From NCBI RefSeq assembly GCF_042643245.1, contig NZ_JBHRSK010000013.1, positions 62,001 to 126,000 of the forward strand: DNA of 64,000 bases, written 5' to 3'. The stretch is from Acidimangrovimonas pyrenivorans (GTDB taxonomy: Bacteria > Pseudomonadota > Alphaproteobacteria > Rhodobacterales > Rhodobacteraceae). Within the stretch, counting starts at the first letter, position 1. Each line of letters starts with the position of its first letter. The notes under the pieces were generated by a model that saw nothing but the letters and a program-made list of their open reading frames with translations, ran no database searches and was not told the origin of the DNA. A program made the position numbers and the translations under genes. Positions 54,776 through 63,590 of the stretch are shown here, piece by piece.

Positions 54776-56827
54776 ATGACCACCAAACCCTATGCCGTCG
54801 GCGTCGATGTCGGCGGCACCTTCACCGACATCTTCGTCCTCAACCAGGAGACCGGCGAGGCCGGGATCACCAAGCTGCCCTCGACGCTGGACAACCAGTC
54901 GCGCGGGCTGGTCGAGGGGATCGGCCGCAAGATCGACGATTTCGGCGCCATCGCCTCGGTGATCCACGGCACCACCACCGGCACCAACGCGCTGCTGGAA
55001 CGCAAGGGCGCCGTCACCGGCATGATCACCAGCGCCGGCTTCCGCGACGTGCTCGAGATGCGGCGGCGCGACCGGCCGCAGACCTGGGGCCTGCGCGGCG
55101 ATTTCACCCCGGTGATCCGCCGCGACCGCCGCCTCGAAGTGGCCGAGCGCACCCATGCCGACGGCACCGTGGTGACCGCCGTCGATCCCGAAGAGGTCCA
55201 GGCGGCGGCGCGGCAGCTGCTCGAGATGGGCTGCGCCTCGGTCGTGGTCTTCTTCGTCAACTCCTATGCCAACGACGCCAACGAGCGTGCCGCGACCGAG
55301 GCCGTCCGTGCCGTCTGGCCCAACGCCTATGTCACCCGCGCGACCGAGATCCTGCCCGAGATCCGCGAATTCGAACGGGTCTCGACGGCCGGCCTCAACG
55401 CCTATCTGCAACCCGTCGTCTCGTCCTACATGGACCGGCTCGACGCCGGGCTGGCCGAACACGGCTTCGACGGCGACCTGCTGATCGTGCAGTCGAATGG
55501 CGGGGTGATGTCGGTCGACACCGCCCGGGCCTACCCGGTGCGCACGGCGCTGTCGGGCCCGGCCGCCGGCGTGCGCGCGGCCCAGGCGATCGCCGGCGCG
55601 GCCGGGATCGGCGACATCATCACCTGCGACCTCGGCGGCACCTCCTTCGACGTGTCGCTGATCGCCGGCGGCGAGGCGGCGCTGGCGGCGCAGACCGCGA
55701 TCGATTTCGGTCTCGTCGTCCGCACCCCGATGATCGAGATCACCACCATCGGCGCCGGCGGCGGTTCGATCGCCTCGATCGACGCGGGCGGGCTGCTGCA
55801 GGTCGGGCCGGAAAGCGCGGGCTCGCATCCCGGGCCGGTCTGCTATGGCCTCGGCAACGACCGGCCGACGCTGACCGATGCCAACCTCGTGCTCGGCCGG
55901 ATCAATGCCGACCGGCCGATCGGCGGCACGCTCGACCGGCTGGATGTCGAGGCGGCGCGCGCCGCCGTCGCCCGCAGCGTCGGCGATCCGCTGGGGCTGA
56001 GCCCGGAAGCCGCCGCCGAGGCGATCCTGCGGGTGGCCAATGCCAAGATGGCGGGGGCGATCCGCCTGGTCTCGATCGAGCGCGGCTACGACCCGGCACG
56101 GTTCCACGCCATGCCCTTCGGCGGCGGCGGCTCGCTCCATGTCGGGGCGCTGATCGACGATTGCGGGCTCAAGGGCGCGCTGGTGCCGCGCTATCCCGGC
56201 GTGACCTCGGCGCTGGGCTGCGTCGTCGCCGACATGCGCCACGATCGGGTGCGGACGGTGAACCGGATGCTGTCGGAGCTCGATGCCGACGCGCTGGGCA
56301 AGGAGATGCAGGCGGTGGCGGACGAGCTGCACGCCCTGCTCGACCGCGCCGGCGTGGCCTTCGCCGGGGTCGAGGAGGTGTTCGAGCTCGACATGCTCTA
56401 TCTTGGCCAGACCCATACCGTTGCGGTGCCGCTGGCCGTGCCCGAGGGCGGCCTGACGGCAGAGGCGATCTCCGAAGCCTTCGACGCGGCCTACAAGGCG
56501 GCCTTCGGGCGGCTGCTGGACGGCATTCCCAAGCGGGTGATGAACCTGCGCGTCGCCGTCATCGGCCGCCGCCCGCCCTTCGACATGACCGTCTTCGCCC
56601 CGACCGACGGCCGCCCCGCGGCCGACTGCGTCATCGCCCGACGCGATGTCTTCGTCGCCGGCGGCTGGCAGCAGGTGCCGGTCTACGACCGCCTCGCGCT
56701 GGCGGTGGGCGCCGTGGTCTCCGGCCCGTGCCTGCTGGAACAGGCCGACACCACGATCTTCGTCGATCCCGGGCTGCAGGCCCGCTGCGACACCTTCGGC
56801 AACCTGATCCTGGAGCGCCAGACATGA
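54776..56827 (+). CDS. hyuA: Hydantoinase/oxoprolinase A subunit
   Basis: The protein has 683 residues. An ASKHA-type ATP site opens it (VGVDVGGTFTDIFVLNQETG). Further motifs are HGTTTGTNALLERKGAVTGM, LIVQSNGGVMSVDTARAYPV, CDLGGTSFDVSLIAGGE, ITTIGAGGGSIASIDAGG and GPESAGSHPGPVCYG. It activates and opens a ring amide together with the B subunit. Substrates of relatives are hydantoins, 5-oxoproline, N-methylhydantoin, and in other lines acetone or acetophenone. The neighbours do not settle which applies. Confidence 0.93.
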   Translation: MTTKPYAVGVDVGGTFTDIFVLNQETGEAGITKLPSTLDNQSRGLVEGIGRKIDDFGAIASVIHGTTTGTNALLERKGAVTGMITSAGFRDVLEMRRRDRPQTWGLRGDFTPVIRRDRRLEVAERTHADGTVVTAVDPEEVQAAARQLLEMGCASVVVFFVNSYANDANERAATEAVRAVWPNAYVTRATEILPEIREFERVSTAGLNAYLQPVVSSYMDRLDAGLAEHGFDGDLLIVQSNGGVMSVDTARAYPVRTALSGPAAGVRAAQAIAGAAGIGDIITCDLGGTSFDVSLIAGGEAALAAQTAIDFGLVVRTPMIEITTIGAGGGSIASIDAGGLLQVGPESAGSHPGPVCYGLGNDRPTLTDANLVLGRINADRPIGGTLDRLDVEAARAAVARSVGDPLGLSPEAAAEAILRVANAKMAGAIRLVSIERGYDPARFHAMPFGGGGSLHVGALIDDCGLKGALVPRYPGVTSALGCVVADMRHDRVRTVNRMLSELDADALGKEMQAVADELHALLDRAGVAFAGVEEVFELDMLYLGQTHTVAVPLAVPEGGLTAEAISEAFDAAYKAAFGRLLDGIPKRVMNLRVAVIGRRPPFDMTVFAPTDGRPAADCVIARRDVFVAGGWQQVPVYDRLALAVGAVVSGPCLLEQADTTIFVDPGLQARCDTFGNLILERQT

Positions 56828-57426
56828 GCGATTTCGACCCCGCGCGCACCGCGCTTCTGATCGTCGATCTGCAGAACGATTTCCTCGACCCGAAGGGGGC
56901 CTATGGCCGCGCCGGCCAATCCGCCGCCGCCATCGCCGCATTGCCGGAACGCGTGAAACCTGTCGCCGACGCTTTGCGCGCCAAGGGCGGCTGGATCGTC
57001 TCGACCCAGTTCACGCTGGTCCCCGCCAAGGGCGGCGAGCCGATGATCTCGCCCCATCTCAAGAAGCTGCGGCCGTTCCTGCGCAAGGGCGACTTCCAGC
57101 CCGGTGCCTGGGGCCATCAGCTTGTCGATACCCTGCAGCCGGCCGACCTGAGCGTCGAGAAGGTCGCCTATTCGGCGTTCTACCAGACTCGGCTGGAATG
57201 GCTGCTGCGCAAGACCGGGATCGACACCGTGATCGTCTGCGGCATCGTCACCAATGGCGGCGTCGCCTCGACCCTGCGCGATGCCCATGTCCGCGACCTG
57301 CACACGATCCTGCTGACCGACGGCTGCGCCGCCTTTTCCGAGGCCACGCACGAGGCGACCATCGCCGCGCTTGCCACCGTGTCCGAGACGGCGACCTGCG
57401 CCGAGATGGCGGCGCGGCTGGCATGA
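56824..57426 (+). CDS. Isochorismatase-fold protein, no usual Cys
   Basis: The protein has 200 residues. The isochorismatase-like fold is clear: ALLIVDLQNDFLDPKGAYG (Asp), VEKVAYSAFYQTRLEWLLRK (Lys) and VIVCGIVTNGGVASTLRDAH. In amidohydrolases of this fold the third region is TN-x-C-V with a nucleophilic Cys. Here it is TNGGV, so that Cys is missing; a Cys four residues before TN is unlikely to replace it. Either the chemistry is non-covalent, as in true isochorismatases, or the family differs. It overlaps hyuA and the flavoprotein gene, so it acts in the same pathway. Confidence 0.85.
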   Translation: MSDFDPARTALLIVDLQNDFLDPKGAYGRAGQSAAAIAALPERVKPVADALRAKGGWIVSTQFTLVPAKGGEPMISPHLKKLRPFLRKGDFQPGAWGHQLVDTLQPADLSVEKVAYSAFYQTRLEWLLRKTGIDTVIVCGIVTNGGVASTLRDAHVRDLHTILLTDGCAAFSEATHEATIAALATVSETATCAEMAARLA

Positions 57427-58826
57427 GCCGGGTGCTGCCGCCCCCGGACCGCTTCGACCTGAGCGTCGAGGTGCTGGTGATCGGCGCCGGGGCGGCGGGC
57501 ATGGTGGCGGCGCTGCGGCTGGCGGATGCAGGGACCGAGGCGATGGTGCTGGAACGCGACCCGCGGCCGGCGGGCAGCACGGCGATGTCGTCGGGCTTCA
57601 TCCCGGCGCCGGGCACGCGGACGCAGAAGGCGGCCGGCGTCACCGACAGCGCCGAGGCCTTCGCCGCCGATATCGCCCGCAAGAGCCACGGCACCGGCGA
57701 TGCCCGGCTCGGGGCGTTGGCGGCGTGCAGCATCGGCCCGGTGCTCGACTGGCTGGCCGAGGTGCATGGCCTGGAGTGGGAATTGCTGACCGATTTCCTC
57801 TATCCCGGCCACTCGGCGCACCGCATGCACGCGGTGCCGGAACGCACCGGCGCCGCGCTGCTGGCCCGGCTTGGCGCTGCGGTCGAGGCGGCGGGCGTCC
57901 CCGTCGTCACCGACGCCCATGTGACGGCGCTGTACGCCGACGGGCAGCGCGTGGTCGCGGCCGAGGTCACCCGTCCGGACGGCCGTGTCGAACGGATCGG
58001 CTGCGCCGCGCTGGTGCTGGCCAGCTCGGGCTATGGCGGCAACCCGGAGCTGGTGGCCCGGCATGTCCCGGCGATGGCCGCTGCGCCCTATTACGGCCAT
58101 CCCGGCAATCGCGGCGACGCGCTGCTCTGGGGCCAGGCGCTGGGCGGCGCGGTGCAGGACCTGTCCGGCTGCCAGGGCCACGGCTCGCTCGCCCATCCGC
58201 ACGGGGTGCTGATTACCTGGGCGCTGATGGCCGAGGGCGGCATCCAGGTCAATGCCGACGGCCGGCGCTTCGCCGACGAGCATCGCGGCTATTCCGAGCA
58301 GGCGCTCGACGTGCTGGACCAGCCCGACGGAATCGCCTGGGACATCTTCGACGACCGGCTGCTGGCGCTGGCGCGCGGCTTTCCCGACTTCCGCGCCGCC
58401 GAGGCCGCCGGGGCGGTGCTGAGCGGGGCGAGCGTGGTCGAGCTGGCCCGGGTCACCGGCCTGCCCATGGCCGCGCTGGCCGAGACACTGGCCCTCTGCG
58501 CAGCTTGTGCACAGGGGCAGGCGACGGACCCGCTCGGCCGGAATTTCACCACGCGTCCCGCGCTGACGCCGCCCTTCCACGCCGTCCGCGTCACCGGCGC
58601 CCTGTTCCACACCCAGGGCGGGCTGCTGATCGGCGACGACGCCCGGGTCTTCACCGCGGACGGGACGCCGTTGCCCAATCTCTTCGCCGCCGGCGGCGCG
58701 GCGGCGGGCGTTTCCGGCCCCGACCCGGACGGCTATCTCTCGGGCAACGGCCTGCTGACGGCCGTCGCCTTCGGATCGCTTGCCGGGCAGGGCGCATCGC
58801 GATTGGGCGCGGCACGCCGGTCGTGA
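57423..58826 (+). CDS. FAD-dependent oxidoreductase, fumarate-reductase type
   Basis: The protein has 467 residues from ATG 57423. The FAD dinucleotide fold is VLVIGAGAAGMVAALRLADA (about 17-36) with the VLERDPRPAGSTAMSSG loop. A capping domain follows, then a C-terminal GGLLIGDDARVFTADGTPLP and NLFAAGGAAAGVSGPD with GYLSGNGLLTAVAFGS. This is the layout of fumarate reductase/KstD-type flavoproteins, which oxidise or reduce a C-C bond next to a carbonyl. It has no signal peptide. It probably prepares or finishes the ring-derived acid. Confidence 0.85.
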   Translation: MSRVLPPPDRFDLSVEVLVIGAGAAGMVAALRLADAGTEAMVLERDPRPAGSTAMSSGFIPAPGTRTQKAAGVTDSAEAFAADIARKSHGTGDARLGALAACSIGPVLDWLAEVHGLEWELLTDFLYPGHSAHRMHAVPERTGAALLARLGAAVEAAGVPVVTDAHVTALYADGQRVVAAEVTRPDGRVERIGCAALVLASSGYGGNPELVARHVPAMAAAPYYGHPGNRGDALLWGQALGGAVQDLSGCQGHGSLAHPHGVLITWALMAEGGIQVNADGRRFADEHRGYSEQALDVLDQPDGIAWDIFDDRLLALARGFPDFRAAEAAGAVLSGASVVELARVTGLPMAALAETLALCAACAQGQATDPLGRNFTTRPALTPPFHAVRVTGALFHTQGGLLIGDDARVFTADGTPLPNLFAAGGAAAGVSGPDPDGYLSGNGLLTAVAFGSLAGQGASRLGAARRS

Positions 58827-58923
58827 CGGCCGCTTCCGGCCCCGCCGAGGCGCGGCCCTCTACCGAGTTGACATTCCACCACCGATGCCGGACCCGTGAG
58901 GGGGGGCAGGACCGGAGGGCACG

Positions 58924-61900
58924 ATGAGCGCGGACAATTGGGATTTCTGGATCGACCGGGGCGGCACCTTCACCGATGTGGTGGCGCGGCGTCCGGACGG
59001 CGTCCTGGTGACCCACAAGCTGCTGTCGGAGAACCCCGAGCGCTATCGCGACGCCGCCGTCCAGGGCATCCGCGAGCTGCTCGGTCTGTCCGCCGGCGAC
59101 GTCCTGCCCGCAGGCGCCATCCGCGCCGTCAAGATGGGCACCACGGTGGCCACCAACGCCCTGCTGGAGCGCAAGGGCGAGCGCGTGCTGCTGCTGATCA
59201 CCGAGGGTTTCCGCGACCTGCTGCGCATCGGCTACCAGGCCCGGCCGCGGCTGTTCGACCTCAACATCAAGCGCCCCGACCTGCTCTATGAACAGGTCGC
59301 CGAGGTGCCCGGCCGACTGAACGCCGAGGGCGAGGAGATCGCCCCGCTCGACGAGGAAGCCGCCCGCGCCGCGCTCAAGGCCGCCCATGCCGAGGGCATC
59401 CGCGCCGTCGCCATCGCCTTCCTGCACGGTTATCTCAACCCCGATCACGAGGCCCGCGTGGCCGAGATCGCCCGCGCCGAGGGTTTCAGCCAGGTCTCGA
59501 CCAGCCACGAGGTCTCGCGCCTGGCCAAGCTGGTCGGGCGCGGCGATACCACCGTCGTCGATGCCTATCTCTCGCCGATCCTGCGCCGCTACGTCGCCCA
59601 GGTCGCCGAGGCGCTCGACATGGGATCGGCGACCGAGCGGCTGTTGTTCATGCAGTCGAATGGCGGGCTGACCGACGCCCAGCGGTTCCAGGGCAAGGAC
59701 GCGATCCTGTCCGGTCCCGCCGGCGGCATCGTCGGCATGGTCAAGACGGCCGAGGCCGCCGGCTTCGACCGCCTGATCGGCTTCGACATGGGCGGCACCT
59801 CGACCGATGTCAGCCACTATGCCGGCGTTTACGAACGTTCGTTCGAGACCGAGGTGGCCGGGGTGCGGATGCGGGCGCCGATGATGGACATCCATACCGT
59901 GGCGGCGGGTGGCGGCTCGATCTGCTCGTTCCGCGACGGCCGCTACCAGGTCGGCCCCGAGAGCGCCGGCGCCAATCCCGGTCCGGCCGCCTATCGCCGC
60001 GGCGGGCCGCTGACGATCACCGACTGCAACGTCATGCTGGGCAAGCTGTCGCCGCGCCATTTCCCGGCGGTGTTCGGGCCCGAGGGCGACCAGCCGCTGG
60101 ACGCCGAGGTGGTGCGCGAGAAATTTGCCGCGCTGGCGGTCGAGATCGCCGAAGCGACCGGTCAGCCGGCCGAGACGCCGGAAGCGGTGGCCGAGGGCTT
60201 CTTGCGCATCGCCGTCGACAACATGGCCAACGCGATCAAGAAGATCTCGGTCCAGCGCGGCCATGACGTCACCGGTTACACCCTGCAATGCTTCGGCGGC
60301 GCCGGCGGCCAGCATGCCTGCCTCGTCGCCGACGCGCTGGGTATGAGCCGGGTCTTCCTGCATCCCTTCGCCGGCGTGCTGTCGGCCTACGGCATGGGCC
60401 TGGCCGAGATCCGCAGCCTGCGCGAGGTCCAGCTCGACGCGCCGCTGGCCGATATCGCCGCCGCGCAGGCCGCCGTCGACAAGCTGGCCGAGCAGGCCGG
60501 GGCCGAGGTCGCCGCCCAGGGCGTTGCGCCGGAAACCATCCGCAACGAGGCCCGCGCCCATCTGCGCTACGAGGGCTCGCACCAGACCCTCGAAGTGCCG
60601 TTCGGCACGGCGGAACAGATGCAGGCCGATTTCGAGGCCGCGCACCTGGCCCGCTTCGGCTTCACCTCGCCGGAACGGGCGCTGTTCTACGACCTGGTCA
60701 GCGTCGAGGCGATCGGCGGCGCCAGCGAATTGCCCGAGGAAGCCGCACCCGAGGCAGGGATGCCGGAGCCGCGCGACCAGCTCGAGGTCTTCCTCGGCGG
60801 CGAGATCCGGCCGGTGCCGCTCTATGCCCGCGACAGCCTCGGTGCCGGCGCCAAGCTCACCGGCCCCGCCATCCTGACCGAGCCGACCGGCACCACGGTG
60901 GTCGAGCCCGGCTGGACCGCCCGCGCCGATACCCGTGGCAACCTGATCCTCGAGCGCAGCGCCGCGCTGGCCCGGCCGCCGGCGGCCGGGACCGAGGTCG
61001 ATCCGGTGCTGCTGGAGGTGTTCAACAACCTGTTCATGTCGGTGGCCGACCAGATGGGGGCGACGCTGGCCAACACCTCGTGGTCGGTGAATATCAAGGA
61101 GCGGCTCGATTTCTCCTGCGCCATCTTCGATGCGGCCGGCGACCTTGTCGCCAATGCGCCGCATGTGCCGGTCCATCTCGGCTCGATGTCCGACAGCATC
61201 AAGACGGTGATGCGCGAGAATGCCGGGCAGTTCCGCTCCGGCGACGCCTTCATGCTCAACTCGCCCTATAACGGTGGCACCCACCTGCCCGACGTCACCG
61301 TGGTGACGCCGGTCTTCGTCGGCGACACGCCCGCCTTCTGGCTCGGGTCGCGCGGCCACCATGCCGATATCGGCGGCCGCACGCCGGGCTCGTCGCCGCC
61401 CGACAGCACCGTGATCGAGGAGGAGGGCGTGCTGATCGACAATGTCCGCCTCGTCGACCGGGGCCGGTTCCTCGAGGACGAGGCCCGCGCCGTGCTCGGC
61501 TCCGGCCGCTGGCCCTGCCGCAACCCGGTCCAGAACCTTGCCGACCTCAAGGCCCAGGTGGCGGCGAACGAGACCGGGCGGCGCGAGCTGCTCAAGGTGG
61601 TCGAGAGCTACGGGGCGGAGGTGGTGACGGCCTATATGGGCCATGTCCAGCGCAATGCCGAGGAACTGGTGCGGCAGGTGATCGACCGGCTCAAGGACGG
61701 CCGCTTCTCCTACCCGATGGATATCGGCACCACGATCGAGGTCGCGGTCCGCGTCGACCGGCAGGCGCGCGCGGCGAAGATCGACTTCACCGGCACCAGC
61801 GCGCAATACGCGGGCAACTACAACGCCCCGCTGGCGGTGGCGCGGGCGGTCGTCCTTTATGTCTTCCGCACCCTGGTCGGCAAGGAGATCCCGCTCAACG

Positions 61901-62526
61901 AGGGCTGCCTCAAGCCGCTCGACATCGTCGTGCCCGAGGGCACGATGCTGAACCCGCGCTATCCGGCAGCGGTGATTGCTGGCAATACCGAGGTCAGCCA
62001 GGCCGCCTGCAACGCGCTCTACGGCGCGCTGGGGGTGATCGCCGGCAGCCAGGCGACGATGAACAATTTCGTCTGGGGGAACGAAACTTTCCAGAATTAC
62101 GAAACAATCGCCGGCGGCACCGGCGCCGGGCCCGGCTTCGACGGCTGCGACGCGGTGCAGAGCCACATGACCAACACGCGGATGACCGACCCGGAGATCC
62201 TCGAAAAACGCTTCCCGGTCCGGCTCGAGGTCTTCGGCATCCGCCCCGGCTCGGGCGGCGCCGGCGAATGGCATGGCGGCAACGGCGTCCGCCGGGTGCT
62301 GCGTTTCCTCGAACCGGTGACGGTGACGACGCTGTGCTCGCACCGCATCGTTCCGCCCTTCGGCGCCGCCGGCGGCGCCCCCGGCGCGGTGGGCGAGAAC
62401 TGGGCGCTGTGGTCCGACGGCCGCCGCGAGCGCCTCGACGGCAACGACGAGCGCGACCTGCCCGCCGGCGCCGGCTTCGAGATGCTGACCCCGGGTGGCG
62501 GCGGCTGGGGGGCACCGGAAGCCTGA
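58924..62526 (+). CDS. Fused hydantoinase/5-oxoprolinase (HyuA-HyuB)
   Basis: The protein has 1200 residues. The A part is about 1-690 (WIDRGGTFTDVVARRPDG, KMGTTVATNALLERKGERVL, GFDMGGTSTDVSHYAGVYE). The B part is about 695-1200 (VFNNLFMSVADQMGATLANT, NSPYNGGTHLPDVTVVTPVF, GHHADIGGRTPGSSPPDSTV, LTPGGGGWGAPEA). This one-chain layout is that of ATP-dependent 5-oxoprolinase. It lies 97 bases after the flavoprotein gene, with GGACCGGAGGG upstream. It is a second ring-opening enzyme beside the split pair, so either two cyclic amides occur in the pathway or it recycles 5-oxoproline. Confidence 0.93.
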   Translation: MSADNWDFWIDRGGTFTDVVARRPDGVLVTHKLLSENPERYRDAAVQGIRELLGLSAGDVLPAGAIRAVKMGTTVATNALLERKGERVLLLITEGFRDLLRIGYQARPRLFDLNIKRPDLLYEQVAEVPGRLNAEGEEIAPLDEEAARAALKAAHAEGIRAVAIAFLHGYLNPDHEARVAEIARAEGFSQVSTSHEVSRLAKLVGRGDTTVVDAYLSPILRRYVAQVAEALDMGSATERLLFMQSNGGLTDAQRFQGKDAILSGPAGGIVGMVKTAEAAGFDRLIGFDMGGTSTDVSHYAGVYERSFETEVAGVRMRAPMMDIHTVAAGGGSICSFRDGRYQVGPESAGANPGPAAYRRGGPLTITDCNVMLGKLSPRHFPAVFGPEGDQPLDAEVVREKFAALAVEIAEATGQPAETPEAVAEGFLRIAVDNMANAIKKISVQRGHDVTGYTLQCFGGAGGQHACLVADALGMSRVFLHPFAGVLSAYGMGLAEIRSLREVQLDAPLADIAAAQAAVDKLAEQAGAEVAAQGVAPETIRNEARAHLRYEGSHQTLEVPFGTAEQMQADFEAAHLARFGFTSPERALFYDLVSVEAIGGASELPEEAAPEAGMPEPRDQLEVFLGGEIRPVPLYARDSLGAGAKLTGPAILTEPTGTTVVEPGWTARADTRGNLILERSAALARPPAAGTEVDPVLLEVFNNLFMSVADQMGATLANTSWSVNIKERLDFSCAIFDAAGDLVANAPHVPVHLGSMSDSIKTVMRENAGQFRSGDAFMLNSPYNGGTHLPDVTVVTPVFVGDTPAFWLGSRGHHADIGGRTPGSSPPDSTVIEEEGVLIDNVRLVDRGRFLEDEARAVLGSGRWPCRNPVQNLADLKAQVAANETGRRELLKVVESYGAEVVTAYMGHVQRNAEELVRQVIDRLKDGRFSYPMDIGTTIEVAVRVDRQARAAKIDFTGTSAQYAGNYNAPLAVARAVVLYVFRTLVGKEIPLNEGCLKPLDIVVPEGTMLNPRYPAAVIAGNTEVSQAACNALYGALGVIAGSQATMNNFVWGNETFQNYETIAGGTGAGPGFDGCDAVQSHMTNTRMTDPEILEKRFPVRLEVFGIRPGSGGAGEWHGGNGVRRVLRFLEPVTVTTLCSHRIVPPFGAAGGAPGAVGENWALWSDGRRERLDGNDERDLPAGAGFEMLTPGGGGWGAPEA

Positions 62527-62558
62527 TCTTCTTCTTTGCCCAAATACTCCGCGGGGGT

Positions 62559-62579
62559 CCGGGGGCGCGAAGCCCCCGG
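62559..62579 (+). terminator. Shared terminator hairpin, likely family repeat
   Basis: CCGGGGGC / GCCCCCGG form a perfect 8-bp stem with a GCGAA loop, between convergent genes. Together with the leader TTTGCCCAAATACTCCGCGG just upstream it resembles an element found many times in Rhodobacteraceae genomes; that comparison is from memory. No strong U tract follows. Confidence 0.55.
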
Positions 62580-62581
62580 CC

Positions 62582-63406
62582 CTAGGGTCGCACCCCGCCG
62601 ATGGCCTCGGTGACGGCTGCCGCCGCCTCGACGACCTGGGCGCCGATCCGGTCGGCATCTTCCAGCCCCATGCGGAAGGTCGGGCCCGAAACCGAAAGAC
62701 CGGCGACCGGCTCTCGATACGCGTTGAAGATCGGCGCGGCGATGCAGCGCATGCCTTCCGCCTTTTCCTGATCGTCCACCGCATACCCGCGCGCCCTTGT
62801 CGTGGCGAGGTCGTCCATCAGCGCCGCCAAGCTGGTCAGCGAGCGGGGGGTGAACCGCTCCAGCCCGCGATGGGCAGCGATCTCGCGCACCCGGTCCTCG
62901 GGCAGCCAGGCCAGCAGCGCCTTGCCGATGCCGGAGACATGCATCGGGCTCAGCGTGCCGGGCGGGAAGAAGGCGCGGATCGCCTCGTGGGTCTCGACCT
63001 GGGCCAGGAACAGCACCTCGTCGCGGCTCTCGATGCCGAGGTTGGCGGTCTCGCCCGTCGCCCGCATCAGCGCCTGCATCCGGCCGCGCGCGCGCTCGGC
63101 CACCTTGGTCCGGCGCAGGAAGGCCGAGCCGATGCGGAAGCTGCCCGGCCCGACATGCCACAGCTGCCCCGGCTCCTCGATCTCGACCATGCCGTGGCCC
63201 TGCAGCGTCACCAGCACGCGGTAGACCGTGGCCGGCGATTGGCCGGCCTGCTGGGCCAGTTCGCTCAGCGTCAGCCCGGCCGAGTCACTGAGCAGCCTGA
63301 GCAGCCGCATCGCCCGGTCGAGCGACTGGACGGTGTTCTGCTCGGTCTTGTCGTGAAAGGCCCTGGGCCGGCCACGGGGGCGCGGGGCGGGGGGGGAGTC
63401 GGTCAT
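62582..63406 (-). CDS. bhcR: IclR-family regulator of the bhc genes
   Basis: The protein has 274 residues. A Pro/Arg-rich N-tail precedes the IclR winged helix (TVQSLDRAMRLLRLLSDSAG, LTLSELAQQAGQSPATVYRV). The effector domain has VLFLAQVETHEAIRAFFPPG, MHVSGIGKALLAW, and GYAVDDQEKAEGMRCIAAPI. It diverges from an aminotransferase gene that looks like bhcA. In Paracoccus denitrificans the bhc genes are controlled by the IclR protein BhcR, which senses glyoxylate. The same job is inferred here. Confidence 0.85.
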   Translation of the reverse strand: MTDSPPAPRPRGRPRAFHDKTEQNTVQSLDRAMRLLRLLSDSAGLTLSELAQQAGQSPATVYRVLVTLQGHGMVEIEEPGQLWHVGPGSFRIGSAFLRRTKVAERARGRMQALMRATGETANLGIESRDEVLFLAQVETHEAIRAFFPPGTLSPMHVSGIGKALLAWLPEDRVREIAAHRGLERFTPRSLTSLAALMDDLATTRARGYAVDDQEKAEGMRCIAAPIFNAYREPVAGLSVSGPTFRMGLEDADRIGAQVVEAAAAVTEAIGGVRP

Positions 63407-63474
63407 GGCGGCGCCTTCCGGGAACGAATTTCCATATGGTGAAAGCCAATTTCAGCCAATGAAAAACGCGAACG

Positions 63475-63533
63475 CCCTTGTTTGCAAGGGGCTTGGCTGT
63501 ATTTTTCGCAAAATGAAAAACATTTTCGAAAAA
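63475..63533 (+). promoter_or_regulatory. bhcR-bhcA operator region
   Basis: Two symmetric elements lie in the divergent gap. CCCTTG-TTTG-CAAGGG (63475-63490) is a short palindrome. TTTTTCGCAAAATG (63502-63515) and CATTTTCGAAAAA (63521-63533) are inverted copies differing by one inserted base, separated by AAAAA. The second looks like an IclR-type site and overlaps the expected bhcA promoter. Confidence 0.6.
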
Positions 63534-63590
63534 ATTGTGCCTGTCGCCCCGCGGCCCTAGCCTTTGCTCAATCCATTGGGAGGACCTCGC

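Noticed and set aside
58651..62784. Very long antisense open frame (over 1300 codons) opposite the fused HyuA-HyuB gene
   Set aside because: High-GC coding DNA leaves the opposite strand open by codon bias. The product is His/Arg/Asp/Gly-rich without motifs, while the sense strand encodes a clear enzyme. The same holds for 53114-56941, 23306-25882 and 36884-38782.
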